From the NCBI GenBank assembly GCA_009778065.1, contig WRKM01000006.1, positions 43,085 through 107,084 on the forward strand: DNA of 64,000 bases, in the 5' to 3' direction. Origin of the DNA: Oscillospiraceae bacterium (GTDB taxonomy: Bacteria; Bacillota; Clostridia; Oscillospirales; Ruminococcaceae). Below the pieces are notes generated by a model. The model was not told the origin of the DNA and searched no databases. It was given only the letters and a program-made list of their open reading frames with translations. The translations under genes were made by a program, and so were the position numbers. Below, piece by piece: positions 55,091 through 63,100 of this stretch; position 1 is the stretch's first letter, and every line of letters begins with the position of its first letter.

Positions 55091-55116
55091 GGGAGTAGGT
55101 GTAAAAGCCTGCTCCC
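55091..55116 (+). other. hairpin in the 3' untranslated region
   Basis: GGGAGTAGG and CCTGCTCCC pair around TGTAAAAG. No T run follows, so it is not a classical terminator. With the stronger hairpin at 55159 it makes a two-hairpin trailer of about 110 bases, possibly a stable 3' RNA. Confidence 0.5.
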
Positions 55117-55158
55117 AAGTTACTTTCAAACCAACCCGAAGTTTTGAAGAATTGAAGC

Positions 55159-55200
55159 CGACTTCTCACACCATTATAGGCTGAGAAGTCGTGTTTGTTT
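55159..55200 (+). terminator. terminator after the peptidase gene
   Basis: CGACTTCTCA and TGAGAAGTCG form a perfect 10-bp stem with a 13-base loop, followed by TGTTTGTTTT. Confidence 0.7.
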
Positions 55201-55231
55201 TAAATTGAATTATACGATTTCAAATTATTTA

Positions 55232-55403
55232 TCACACCAAACTCAAAAACATCGGGACACATCCGTCCAAAGCCTCAATATTCTTCTCCTCCATATATTC
55301 TAAAAACACTTTAAACCCGGCATTCATATAAAAATTCACGGCATCCGGAACAGAATACAGAATCAATTTTGATGTCTTTACCGTATTGCTTAATTTCTGT
55401 CAT
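55232..55403 (-). pseudogene. broken GNAT acetyltransferase gene
   Basis: The start ATG at 55403 overlaps the end of the small gene 55390-55599 and reads MTEIKQYGKDIKI. A different frame then continues LILYSVPDAVNFYMNAGFKV and a C-terminal tail ending FLSLV, stop at 55232-55234. The second part is the C terminus of a GNAT N-acetyltransferase (SVPDAVNFYMNAGF is the CoA-site end). The middle, about 100 residues, is missing and the frame is shifted. The layout matches small partner plus GNAT toxin-like modules. Confidence 0.75.
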
Positions 55404-55599
55404 TAAACGAGTCTTCCATTGTTATATTCTTAATTTTTTTAGCCTGCGCCTGAACATCCTTTATTGTTTTTGAATCATTAAGCTCTTTAAACTCCTTAGC
55501 TTTATCAGATTTAACAGAGAATGTGACCTTTACAGGTCTGGATAAAACGCCCATTTTTAACACTTCCTTTTCTTTTACCTCACTACTATCTCTATTCAT
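55390..55599 (-). CDS. small partner protein of the broken GNAT gene
   Basis: A 69-residue charged protein preceded by AGGTGG six bases before the ATG. It contains VKVTFSVKSDKAKEFKEL and a helical Lys-rich part. Its stop overlaps the start of the GNAT pseudogene, a coupling typical of antitoxin-toxin or regulator-enzyme pairs. An antitoxin role is inference from that position and from the small size. With the GNAT gene broken, it may be an orphan. Confidence 0.65.
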   Translation of the reverse strand: MNRDSSEVKEKEVLKMGVLSRPVKVTFSVKSDKAKEFKELNDSKTIKDVQAQAKKIKNITMEDSFNDRN

Positions 55600-55805
55600 A
55601 TATTACCACCTTTTTCGACAAAGTTCAATAGGATTTTGATTTGTTTGTGCATTATGACGAATAAAACAGTGTAAAACAACATGTATTTACTCTTTTTATC
55701 CAAATAATAGATTCACATAACATCAATTAGGGATATTATAACATATTGTTAAACCTTTTAATGTCGTAGATTGTTGTAACCTTCAATATTTCAAGCTCTT
55801 TCTGC

Positions 55806-55843
55806 CCCCCGAAAGCCGAAGCCCGCTTTTAATGAGGATTAAA
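55806..55843 (+). repeat. short intergenic repeat, copy 1
   Basis: CCCCCGAAAGCCGAAGCCCG and the bases after it match 57717-57754 closely (few substitutions, one-base gaps). Same strand, about 1.9 kb apart, on each side of the hicB and DUF1016 genes. Apart from this copy and a terminator, 55600-55864 shows nothing I can name. Confidence 0.65.
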
Positions 55844-55850
55844 CCCAAAC

Positions 55851-55877
55851 AAAAAGAGCGACCGTTAACGCCGCTCT
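55851..55877 (-). terminator. terminator overlapping the end of hicB
   Basis: Minus strand AGAGCG, 11 bases, CGCTCT, then TTTTT. The stem's left arm lies in the last hicB codons. Confidence 0.65.
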
Positions 55878-56248
55878 GATTTTGCGTTATAAGGCTTGTT
55901 TAAGCCGCTACTCAACAAATACACGCAATATTGATTCATTGATATATTTTCCTGTCGCGACCGCTCCGCAAGCGTCTTATGCAACGATTTCGGCAACCTC
56001 AATTTAAACTGACCGCTGTAATCCTCTAAGCAGCTTGGCTCCGGAATAGGTATATTATCCTCAATACACGCCGTAAACCAACACTTCTTAGCGTCTTCGA
56101 ACATTTCGAGTCCGTGTTCTATAGTATCGGCACAGGTGATACAGCCCGTTAGTTCGGGACACCTAAGAGCGAAACCGCCCTCTTCTTTGTCCTTGATGAC
56201 CTCAACACGATAGTTTAACCCCATATAGTAGGATAAATCTTTATTCAT
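55865..56248 (-). CDS. HicB-type antitoxin, orphan
   Basis: A 127-residue protein with an N-terminal HicB fold (YRVEVIKDKEEGGFALRCPELTGCITCADTIEHGLEMFEDAKKCWF) and a C-terminal ribbon-helix-helix (FKLRLPKSLHKTLAERSRQENISMNQYCVYLLSSGL) for DNA binding. HicB normally neutralises the HicA mRNA-cleaving toxin encoded next to it. No hicA is present on either side: downstream is a terminator and AT-rich spacer, upstream is the DUF1016 gene. The protein may act as a stand-alone regulator. Confidence 0.88.
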   Translation of the reverse strand: MNKDLSYYMGLNYRVEVIKDKEEGGFALRCPELTGCITCADTIEHGLEMFEDAKKCWFTACIEDNIPIPEPSCLEDYSGQFKLRLPKSLHKTLAERSRQENISMNQYCVYLLSSGLNKPYNAKSERR

Positions 56249-56300
56249 GGTTTAATCTCCCTTCGTTCTCGTTTTCAATAATCGCTTCCCTAACCATTTT

Positions 56301-56379
56301 GATTTGAATTTTCTAAACAGCATTTCCTAACTTTTCATAACTTCACCTAAACGCTGTTATCATCGCATTTCATCGGTCG
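56301..56379 (-). repeat. dispersed repeat, copy B (end of DUF1016 gene)
   Basis: This is the intact partner of the copy at 893-970, in opposite orientation. It covers the last codons of the DUF1016 gene and about 60 bases of 3' flank. Confidence 0.75.
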
Positions 56380-57496
56380 CCGCATTATTTTCAATTTCAA
56401 GAATTACCTTTGCATCCTCAAACTCCTGTACCCACTCTGCGAGTTTTTCTTGGAGTAAACTTTTATCAGGAAGATAAAGATTATACGCAGAAGCATATAT
56501 ATTCGTATTTTCGGGCAAAGTCATTTCAACTACGCTGTCATTTTTGTCTTTACACAAGAGTATTCCGATAGTTGGGTTCTCTTTCTCGGTTTTAACGTGG
56601 CGGTCAAAATAGTTGACATACATCATCATTTGCCCTAAATCTCTATGCTCTAATTCTCCGGTTTTTAGGTCAATGATAACATAACAATCAAGGAGTCTAT
56701 TGTAAAACACGAGGTCAACCCAAAATGAGTTTTCATCAAACGTGAACCGCTTTTGCCTTGCTTCAAAAAGAAAACCTTTGCCGAGTTCCAAGAGAAATTT
56801 TTGCATTTTGTCGATTATTGCATTTTCTAAATCGCTTTCAGAATACTTTACACTTTCCTCTAACCCCAAAAACTCAAGTGATAACGGGCTTTTCAAAATA
56901 TCACGGGGCTTTTCGATAGTCTGCCCCTCGTTCGCAAGGCGTAAAATCTCGTCTTTATCCCGCGACAACGCAAGCCGCTCATAAAGACTACTGTGAAATT
57001 GCCGTCTGAGATATTTATACGTCCATTGCCCTTTTAGCGATTCGATTTCATAAAATCTACGTTCTTGCTCGTTTCCGATGCGCATTAAAATAAGATAATG
57101 CGACCAACCAAGTTGAAAAGGATAAAAATTTAACGGTAATATTTGAAATAAATTGTTATTTTGGAATTCGGCAGACGTTATCTGCTGTTTTTGTTTTTCA
57201 AATTCAGCAGACGTCATCTGCTGAATTGACGGGGCGTAGACTTGGTAAAATTTTCTTGCGTTGCGAAGATTTGTTTGAGAAAAGCCTTTTTTAAAGCGAC
57301 TATTCAGATACTTTGATAACTCCGCAAGTAGCTTTTTACCGTATTTAGCCCGCGCTTCGCCGTCTTGCTCCTGCTCGACAATCATGCGTCCGACCTCAAA
57401 ATAAGTCACACACATAGTCAAATCTGCGGTTCGCCCTACGTGCGTCCGCGCCTGCTCTATGAGACTTGCTACATTCTCGAAGAATTTGTCGGTCAT
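56360..57496 (-). CDS. DUF1016 (YhcG-type) PDDEXK nuclease
   Basis: A 378-residue protein with the N-terminal DUF1016 domain (GRMIVEQEQDGEARAKYGKKLL, FSQTNLRNARKFYQ, LGWSHYLILMRI) and a C-terminal PD-(D/E)XK nuclease core (FWVDLVFYNRLLDCYVIIDLK, ending DLK). YhcG-type proteins are widespread in accessory loci and associated with DNA restriction or repair. A short internal repeat, QQMTSAEF / QQITSAEF, lies at about residues 92-110. GGAGG precedes the start. Its 3' end is duplicated at 893-970, showing that this gene or its relatives have moved within the chromosome. Confidence 0.93.
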   Translation of the reverse strand: MTDKFFENVASLIEQARTHVGRTADLTMCVTYFEVGRMIVEQEQDGEARAKYGKKLLAELSKYLNSRFKKGFSQTNLRNARKFYQVYAPSIQQMTSAEFEKQKQQITSAEFQNNNLFQILPLNFYPFQLGWSHYLILMRIGNEQERRFYEIESLKGQWTYKYLRRQFHSSLYERLALSRDKDEILRLANEGQTIEKPRDILKSPLSLEFLGLEESVKYSESDLENAIIDKMQKFLLELGKGFLFEARQKRFTFDENSFWVDLVFYNRLLDCYVIIDLKTGELEHRDLGQMMMYVNYFDRHVKTEKENPTIGILLCKDKNDSVVEMTLPENTNIYASAYNLYLPDKSLLQEKLAEWVQEFEDAKVILEIENNAATDEMR

Positions 57497-57518
57497 GGGG
57501 ATTCCTCCGTTAAGCCTT

Positions 57519-57557
57519 ATCAGGCAGTTTTAGGCTACACAACACCAGCCGCCTGAT
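57519..57557 (-). promoter_or_regulatory. leader hairpin before the DUF1016 gene
   Basis: Minus strand ATCAGGC and GCCTGAT pair with an inner GGCT/AGCC pair. The hairpin lies just before the GGAGG site and could control translation of the nuclease gene. Confidence 0.45.
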
Positions 57558-57641
57558 GTGAGATTACACATATATGTAATAATTTTAAAAATGATGCTCT
57601 ATACAATTTCTATATGACTCAAATTCATCACCTCTTATTAT

Positions 57642-57671
57642 ATTATATCATGGTGCTGTATATGGTGTCAA
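57642..57671 (-). promoter_or_regulatory. sigma-A promoter of the DUF1016 gene
   Basis: Minus strand TTGACA, 18 bases, TATAAT. The leader to the start codon at 57496 is about 140 bases. Confidence 0.8.
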
Positions 57672-57716
57672 TAGGTCTCGGGGATTTATTTTTTCCACAC
57701 TCCCCCTAAATCACAA

Positions 57717-57754
57717 CCCCCGAAACCCGAAACCCGCTATTTAATGCGGTTTAA
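57717..57754 (+). repeat. short intergenic repeat, copy 2
   Basis: CCCCCGAAACCCGAAACCCG and the bases after it match 55806-55843. The segment AAACCGC/GCGGGTTT within it can form a hairpin. Confidence 0.65.
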
Positions 57755-57760
57755 GCAAAA

Positions 57761-57796
57761 TCGAACTATAAAAAAGTACACCTTTTTATAGGTCGA
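57761..57796 (-). repeat. palindromic inverted element, left copy
   Basis: An imperfect palindrome with arms TCGA(A)CTATAAAAA and TTTTTATAG(G)TCGA. Its minus-strand core CTATAAAAAGGTGTACTTTT and the following TTATAGTT equals the right copy at 57901-57930 in 27 of 28 positions, so the two copies face each other. Confidence 0.75.
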
Positions 57797-57807
57797 TTCC
57801 ATTCATG

Positions 57808-57836
57808 ATTATAAACTAAAATCTTACAGCTGTCAA
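57808..57836 (-). promoter_or_regulatory. perfect promoter lying between the inverted elements
   Basis: Minus strand TTGACA, 17 bases, TATAAT. It points away from the LytTR operon. The DUF1016 gene has its own promoter further left, and no gene starts between them. Inverting the segment between the two palindromic elements would turn this promoter toward the LytTR gene. Confidence 0.75.
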
Positions 57837-57900
57837 GCGTTTTTTTGAACTTTTTTACAGATTTTTAGGAAAATATAGGCGGTGAGAGTATAAAAATGGT

Positions 57901-57930
57901 AACTATAAAAAGGTGTGCTTTTTTATAGTT
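57901..57930 (+). repeat. palindromic inverted element, right copy
   Basis: AACTATAAAAA, eight bases, TTTTTATAGTT: perfect 11-base arms. It lies about 50 bases before the LytTR start codon. I see no good rightward promoter between it and the left copy. Confidence 0.75.
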
Positions 57931-57981
57931 GGCTTTATATGCCCTGCAAACAAGAAAACAAAAAGAAAGGTAATCTGAAAT

Positions 57982-58683
57982 ATGCTCAACATAGCGATTT
58001 GTGATGATAACCCATCGGACATAGAACTGCTCGAAAAATATATTTCGGAGTATATGAGCGGTACGCCCTATACTATAAAAACATACCCTGACGGGGAAGC
58101 GTTTCTGAACGACCTGCCGACTGTTCCGTTTGATATAATCTTCATGGATATAGTTATTCGCGAGGCTAACGGCATCGACCTATGCGAAGAGGTGAACCGC
58201 ATACAGCCCGATGCGCGGATTATTTATCAGTCCGCTTACATAGAGTACTTTAAAAACGTATATAAGACGACTCATATGTATTTTCTGCTGAAACCGATTA
58301 GTTTTGAGGATTTTTCGCGAGCAATAAAAAAAGTATTGAAAAGTCTCGAAAAAAAGTATATCATAATTAAGAGTATGGGAAAAATTAAATGTGATGATAT
58401 AACCTATATAGAGCTAATAAATCATGATACGGTTTTTTATATAAAAAACGGCGATTTTAAAATCTCACGGCTAAAAACAAAAGAATTACTCAAATCGCTT
58501 CCCGATAGATTTGTTCGCTGTCATAAGAGCTATATTATAAATATTGACTTCATTAGCAATTATAATAAATCGAAAAAGCATATCACGGTTGAAAACGGTC
58601 AAGCGATACCGATTGGAGAAAAATACGCAGGTATTGTTGACAAAACATTAATAAATTATTGGGGGGGAGCTTTATTATGTTGA
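57982..58683 (+). CDS. LytTR-family response regulator (AgrA-like)
   Basis: A 233-residue transcription regulator. The N-terminal receiver has CDDN, phospho-Asp in IIFMDIV and KPI; the C-terminal LytTR DNA-binding domain has YIELINHDTVFYIKNG, RFVRCHKSYIIN and the closing beta strands (HITVENGQAIPIGEKY). AGAAAGG lies ten bases before the ATG. It overlaps the kinase gene by seven bases. Direct repeats with 21-base spacing upstream of the LRR gene are candidate binding sites. No agrB, agrD or other peptide-pheromone gene lies near it. Confidence 0.93.
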   Translation: MLNIAICDDNPSDIELLEKYISEYMSGTPYTIKTYPDGEAFLNDLPTVPFDIIFMDIVIREANGIDLCEEVNRIQPDARIIYQSAYIEYFKNVYKTTHMYFLLKPISFEDFSRAIKKVLKSLEKKYIIIKSMGKIKCDDITYIELINHDTVFYIKNGDFKISRLKTKELLKSLPDRFVRCHKSYIINIDFISNYNKSKKHITVENGQAIPIGEKYAGIVDKTLINYWGGALLC

Positions 58684-60023
58684 TGATACACGCCTTGCTT
58701 ATAGTTAGATTATTTATGTATGCTATAATTTCATTTTCAATAATTGATTATATGGTGCCGAGAAAAAGTAAAATCTTATCTTTTTTTGGATGTACGTTGG
58801 TTTTATATATTTTAAATATTCTTATTTTATTTGTCGAAGATATTATTCTGCATTCTGATTCTCCTAATTCTCAAGAAAATATGTCTGTTCCACAGGTTAC
58901 GATGCTCGTTTTATTTTTTATTGTATATTTTTCAGCTTTACATATAAGTTTTAAAGATTCTTTCTTAAAGAAAGTGTTTGTAACATTATTAATACTTGTT
59001 ATAGGGATAATTAACGAGGCGATAATGGCGTTCATTAGTTACCATTTGCTCGATTCTAATTCTTTAAATAAGGTAGAAGGTATTTTTTCTCCGCTTGAGC
59101 CGTATCAGATTATATCAAGTATACTCATTTTAACAACATCGCTCATTATTTATACAACAGTTTTTAAAATTCTCATAAGAAATAATAACACATGGGAAAA
59201 TCAAAAGAAGTTTGTAATATTAATTTTCTTATCTTTACAGCTTTTTTATGGCATTTTCTTGTTAAATGCTATTTATATATTAAAACAACTTTCATCTATG
59301 CTTCAAACAGTTTTTATAGCGATTCCGGTTGTAAGTATCATACTTTTTATTTATTCTTTGTATTCAAAAAATATGAATTATAAACTAAATCAAAAGAGCG
59401 AATATACAGAATTACTTATTGCTTCGCAATCAAAACACATTAACGAAATTTTAGAGCAACACTCACAGATAATGCGAATAAAGCATGATTTAAGTACTCA
59501 CGTTAGAGTGATTTCTGATTTAGCGGAAACTAAAAAATACGATGAGCTTATAAAATACGCACAAGAATTTAAAGAAGACTTTACCCTAAAACCTCTTCAT
59601 TTTTGCTCACGTAGCGCAGTTAACACCATACTTTCTTATATATACAACACTGCAAAAGAAAAAGATATTGATGTACAGATTTTTTTTGATGATAAAGGCG
59701 CGGAATATATAAGCGACATCGACCTATGCACTGTTGTATCAAATTTATTGCAAAACGCAATAGAAGCCTGTGAAAGAATAAATAACACTGATACAAAGCG
59801 TTTTATAAAGCTGGCGGCAGGCTTAAAAGCCGAGTGTTTCATTATAAAGCAGATAAATTCCGGCTTACAGCCTAACGAAGGTTTAAAAACCTCTAAGAAC
59901 GATACCAAAAATCACGGTGTAGGGGTTTATATTATCACAGACATGGTAAAAAAATACAATGGAAGTACGAAATTTGAGTTTTCCGACGGTGTTTTTGAAA
60001 GTACGGTTATCTTGAGCAATTAG
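58677..60023 (+). CDS. GHKL sensor histidine kinase (AgrC-like)
   Basis: I start this protein at ATG 58677, six bases after GGGGAG (a longer frame from TTG 58659 runs across that site). The 448-residue protein has six to seven membrane helices in residues 5-225, typical of peptide-sensing AgrC-type kinases. The phospho-His motif is IMRIKHDLSTH, the N box LLQNAIEACER and the G box KNHGVGVYI of the GHKL ATPase. It should phosphorylate the LytTR regulator encoded just before it. The ligand is unknown; a terminator follows. Confidence 0.92.
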   Translation: MLMIHALLIVRLFMYAIISFSIIDYMVPRKSKILSFFGCTLVLYILNILILFVEDIILHSDSPNSQENMSVPQVTMLVLFFIVYFSALHISFKDSFLKKVFVTLLILVIGIINEAIMAFISYHLLDSNSLNKVEGIFSPLEPYQIISSILILTTSLIIYTTVFKILIRNNNTWENQKKFVILIFLSLQLFYGIFLLNAIYILKQLSSMLQTVFIAIPVVSIILFIYSLYSKNMNYKLNQKSEYTELLIASQSKHINEILEQHSQIMRIKHDLSTHVRVISDLAETKKYDELIKYAQEFKEDFTLKPLHFCSRSAVNTILSYIYNTAKEKDIDVQIFFDDKGAEYISDIDLCTVVSNLLQNAIEACERINNTDTKRFIKLAAGLKAECFIIKQINSGLQPNEGLKTSKNDTKNHGVGVYIITDMVKKYNGSTKFEFSDGVFESTVILSN

Positions 60024-60037
60024 CTCTTAAAAATATA

Positions 60038-60067
60038 ACTGCTCCGAGGGTTTTCGGGGCAGTTTTT
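60038..60067 (+). terminator. terminator of the LytTR/kinase operon
   Basis: ACTGCTCCGA and TCGGGGCAGT pair (one G-U) and are followed by TTTTT. Confidence 0.85.
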
Positions 60068-60071
60068 CGTG

Positions 60072-60104
60072 TTCACGCCAAAAATCGGGGTTTTCACGAC
60101 AAAA
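60072..60104 (+). promoter_or_regulatory. 21-base-period direct repeat before the LRR gene promoter
   Basis: TTCACGCCAAAA at 60072-60083 and TTCACGACAAAA at 60093-60104. The second copy ends three bases before the -35 box. Two-turn spacing just upstream of -35 is how LytTR activators often bind, so the neighbouring regulator is a candidate; the sequence does not match the best-known LytTR consensus. Confidence 0.55.
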
Positions 60105-60107
60105 GGG

Positions 60108-60136
60108 TTGAAATTCGGTTTTTTATAAGGTAAAAT
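60108..60136 (+). promoter_or_regulatory. promoter of the LRR surface protein gene
   Basis: TTGAAA, 17 bases, TAAAAT, about 31 bases before the start codon; GGAGG lies six bases before it. Confidence 0.72.
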
Positions 60137-60166
60137 GGGGGAAATAAATTATTTTGGAGGAACTTT

Positions 60167-63100
60167 ATGAAAACAAGAAAAATTTTATCAGCAATTATCG
60201 CGGCGGCGGTAATACTTTCGCTGACACTTATTGTACCGCTGACAACAAGCGCGAGCGACACTTACATCACCCCCGCAGGGTATAATGACAACGACTATCA
60301 AAAGTTGGTATCATTCGCATTACAGGACGATAATTTGACTAAGTTAGGATGGGATTTAGAAAAACCCGATACATGGACGGGAATTACTTGGAATTCTGAA
60401 TCTGATAAGAGGGTTACAGTTATAGATTTATACAACATAGAATTGTCCGGTAAACTTGATGCGTCTGATTTTACCGCACTTTGGTTTCTGGGTGTAACTT
60501 TTAATCAACTTACCGAACTTGATGTGTCAAATAACACAGAGCTTACAGCGTTGTCTGTAAGTATAAACCAACTCACCGAGCTTGACGTATCAAATAACAC
60601 AAAGCTTACAAGTTTAACTGTAGGGGGAAACCAACTCACCGAGCTTGACGTATCAAATAACACAGAGCTTACAAATTTATCTGTAGCGGGTAGCCAACTC
60701 ACCGAGCTTGACGTATCAAATAACACAAAGCTTACATCTTTATCTGTAGAGAGAAACCAACTCGCCGAGCTTGATGTAACGAATAACATAGAGCTTACAT
60801 ATTTATCTGCAAATGAAAACCAACTCACCGAGCTTGATGTATCAAATAACACAGAGCTTACAAAATTATTTGTAGATTTTGTAAATGAAAATCAACTCTC
60901 CGAGCTTGACGTGTCAAAAAATACAAAACTTGAAGAGTTGTGGGTAGCGGTTAGCCAACTCACCGTGCTTGACGTGTCAAATAATACAGAGCTTACGAAT
61001 TTGCTGATATTGAATAGCAAGCTCACCGAGCTTGACGTGTCAAATAATACAAAGCTTACGAGTTTGACGGTACCGAATAACCAACTCACCGACATCTCTT
61101 CGTTTGAAAATTTAGAAAATCTTACTTATGTTGATGTGAAGTATAATTTTTTAAACTTAGATAGCGAACCGGAAAAAGCTTCAATTACTAAAATTCAAGC
61201 AACAGTTGATAAGAACAGCGGGACATTTGAATACTCTCCCCAAACAACTTTCACCGTGACATTCAATGATTATAACGGTACATTCCTTAAAGGAGAAACC
61301 GGCATATATTACGGGACTTCCGCGACCGCACCGACCGAGCCGAGCCGTTCGGGATATACATTTACAGGGTGGGACAGGGCGTTTGACAATGTTACAAGCA
61401 ATCTAACCGTTACAGCGCAATATACCGATGAACCCAGCGATACTTACCCTACCCCCGCAGGGTATAATGATAACGACTATCAAAAGTTGGTATCATTCGC
61501 ATTACAAGACGATAATTTGACTAAGTTAGGATGGAATTTAGAAGAACCCGATACATGGACGGGAATTACTTGGAATTCTGAATCTGATAAGAGGGTTACA
61601 TCAATAGACTTAAGTGCCAAGGAATTGTCCGGAAATCTTGATGTGTCTGATTTTACAGAGCTTACGTATTTGCATGTAGGTCTTAACCAACTCACCGAAC
61701 TTGACGTGTCAAATAATGTCAAGCTTAAGACTTTGAATGTGTTCGAAAATCAACTCACAGAGCTTGATGTGTCAAATAATATCGAGCTTGAGCTTTTGGT
61801 TGTGGATTCAAACCAACTTGCCGAGCTTGATGTGTCAAACAATACAGGGCTTACGGGTTTATATGTAATGGAAAACCAACTCGCCGAGCTTGATGTTTCA
61901 AATAATATAGAGCTAACACATTTGAGTATATGGTATAACCAACTCACCGAGCTTGATGTGTCAAAAAATACAGAGCTTAGTTATTTGGGTGTAGCGTATA
62001 ACCAACTCACCGAGCTTGATGTGTCAAATAATATCAAGCTTGAGAGTTTGCAGGCACTTGATAATCAACTCACCGAGCTTGACGTATCAAATAACACAGA
62101 GCTTACAGCGTTGTCTGTAAGTAGTAACCAACTCACCGAGCTTGATGTGTCAAAAAATACAAAGCTTGAGAATTTGCAGGCGGGTGGGAATCAACTCATC
62201 GGGCTTGATGTGTCAAAAAATACAGAGCTTACGAATTTGGGGGTAGAGGATAGCTCGCTCGCCGAGCTTGATGTGTCAAATAACACAAAGCTTGGACTTT
62301 TAGGTGTACATAATAACCAACTCGCCGAGCTTGATGTGTCAAATAATACAGAGCTTACACTTTTGAGGGTAGCGGATAACCAACTTACCGACATCTCCTC
62401 ATTTGATGATTTAGAAAATCTTAGTTATGTTGATGTGAGAAATAATTTTTTAGACTTAAACAGCGAACCGGTAAAAGCTTCAATAACTAAAATTCAAGCA
62501 ACAGTTGACAAGAACGATGGGACATTTGAGCACTCTCCCCAAAGAACTTTCTCTGACCCCGATAAACCCGGCGACACTTACCCTACCCCCGCAGGGTATA
62601 ATGATAACGACTATCAAAAGTTGGTGGCGTTCGCATTACAGGACGATAATTTGACTAAGTTAGGGTGGGATTTAGAAAAACCCGATACATGGACGGGGAT
62701 TACTTGGAATTCTGATTCAGAAAAGAGGGTTTCACAAATACAATTTTTATTTAGTTCATTATCCGGAAAGCTTGATGTATCTGATTTTACCGAGCTTGAA
62801 TCTTTGGTTGCACTTTACAGTCAACTAACCGAGCTTGATGTGTCAAATAATATAAAACTTTGGGATTTGAATGTAGAAGGTAATCAACTTACCGAGCTTG
62901 ATGTTTCAAAAAATACAGAGCTAACATATTTAAATGTATGGGGTAACCGACTCTCCGAGCTTGATGTTTCAAAAAATACAAAACTTAGAAGTTTGGGAGT
63001 AGGGTATAATCAACTCACCGAGCTTGACGTGTCAAAAAATACCGCGCTTATGCGGTTGGAGGCAAATACAACTCAACTCACCGAGCTTGATGTGTCAAAT

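Noticed and set aside
55600..56360. A hicA toxin gene beside hicB
   Set aside because: Both flanks were read on both strands; no short frame with the HicA GSHH-type motif is present.
58659..58676. TTG start at 58659 for the GHKL kinase
   Set aside because: It would place the GGGGGGGAG ribosome binding site inside the coding region; ATG 58677 has the right spacing.
57497..60170. AgrB/AgrD-like pheromone genes near the LytTR/kinase pair
   Set aside because: No frame with AgrB membrane pattern or a short precursor peptide with a binding site was found between 57.5 and 60.2 kb.
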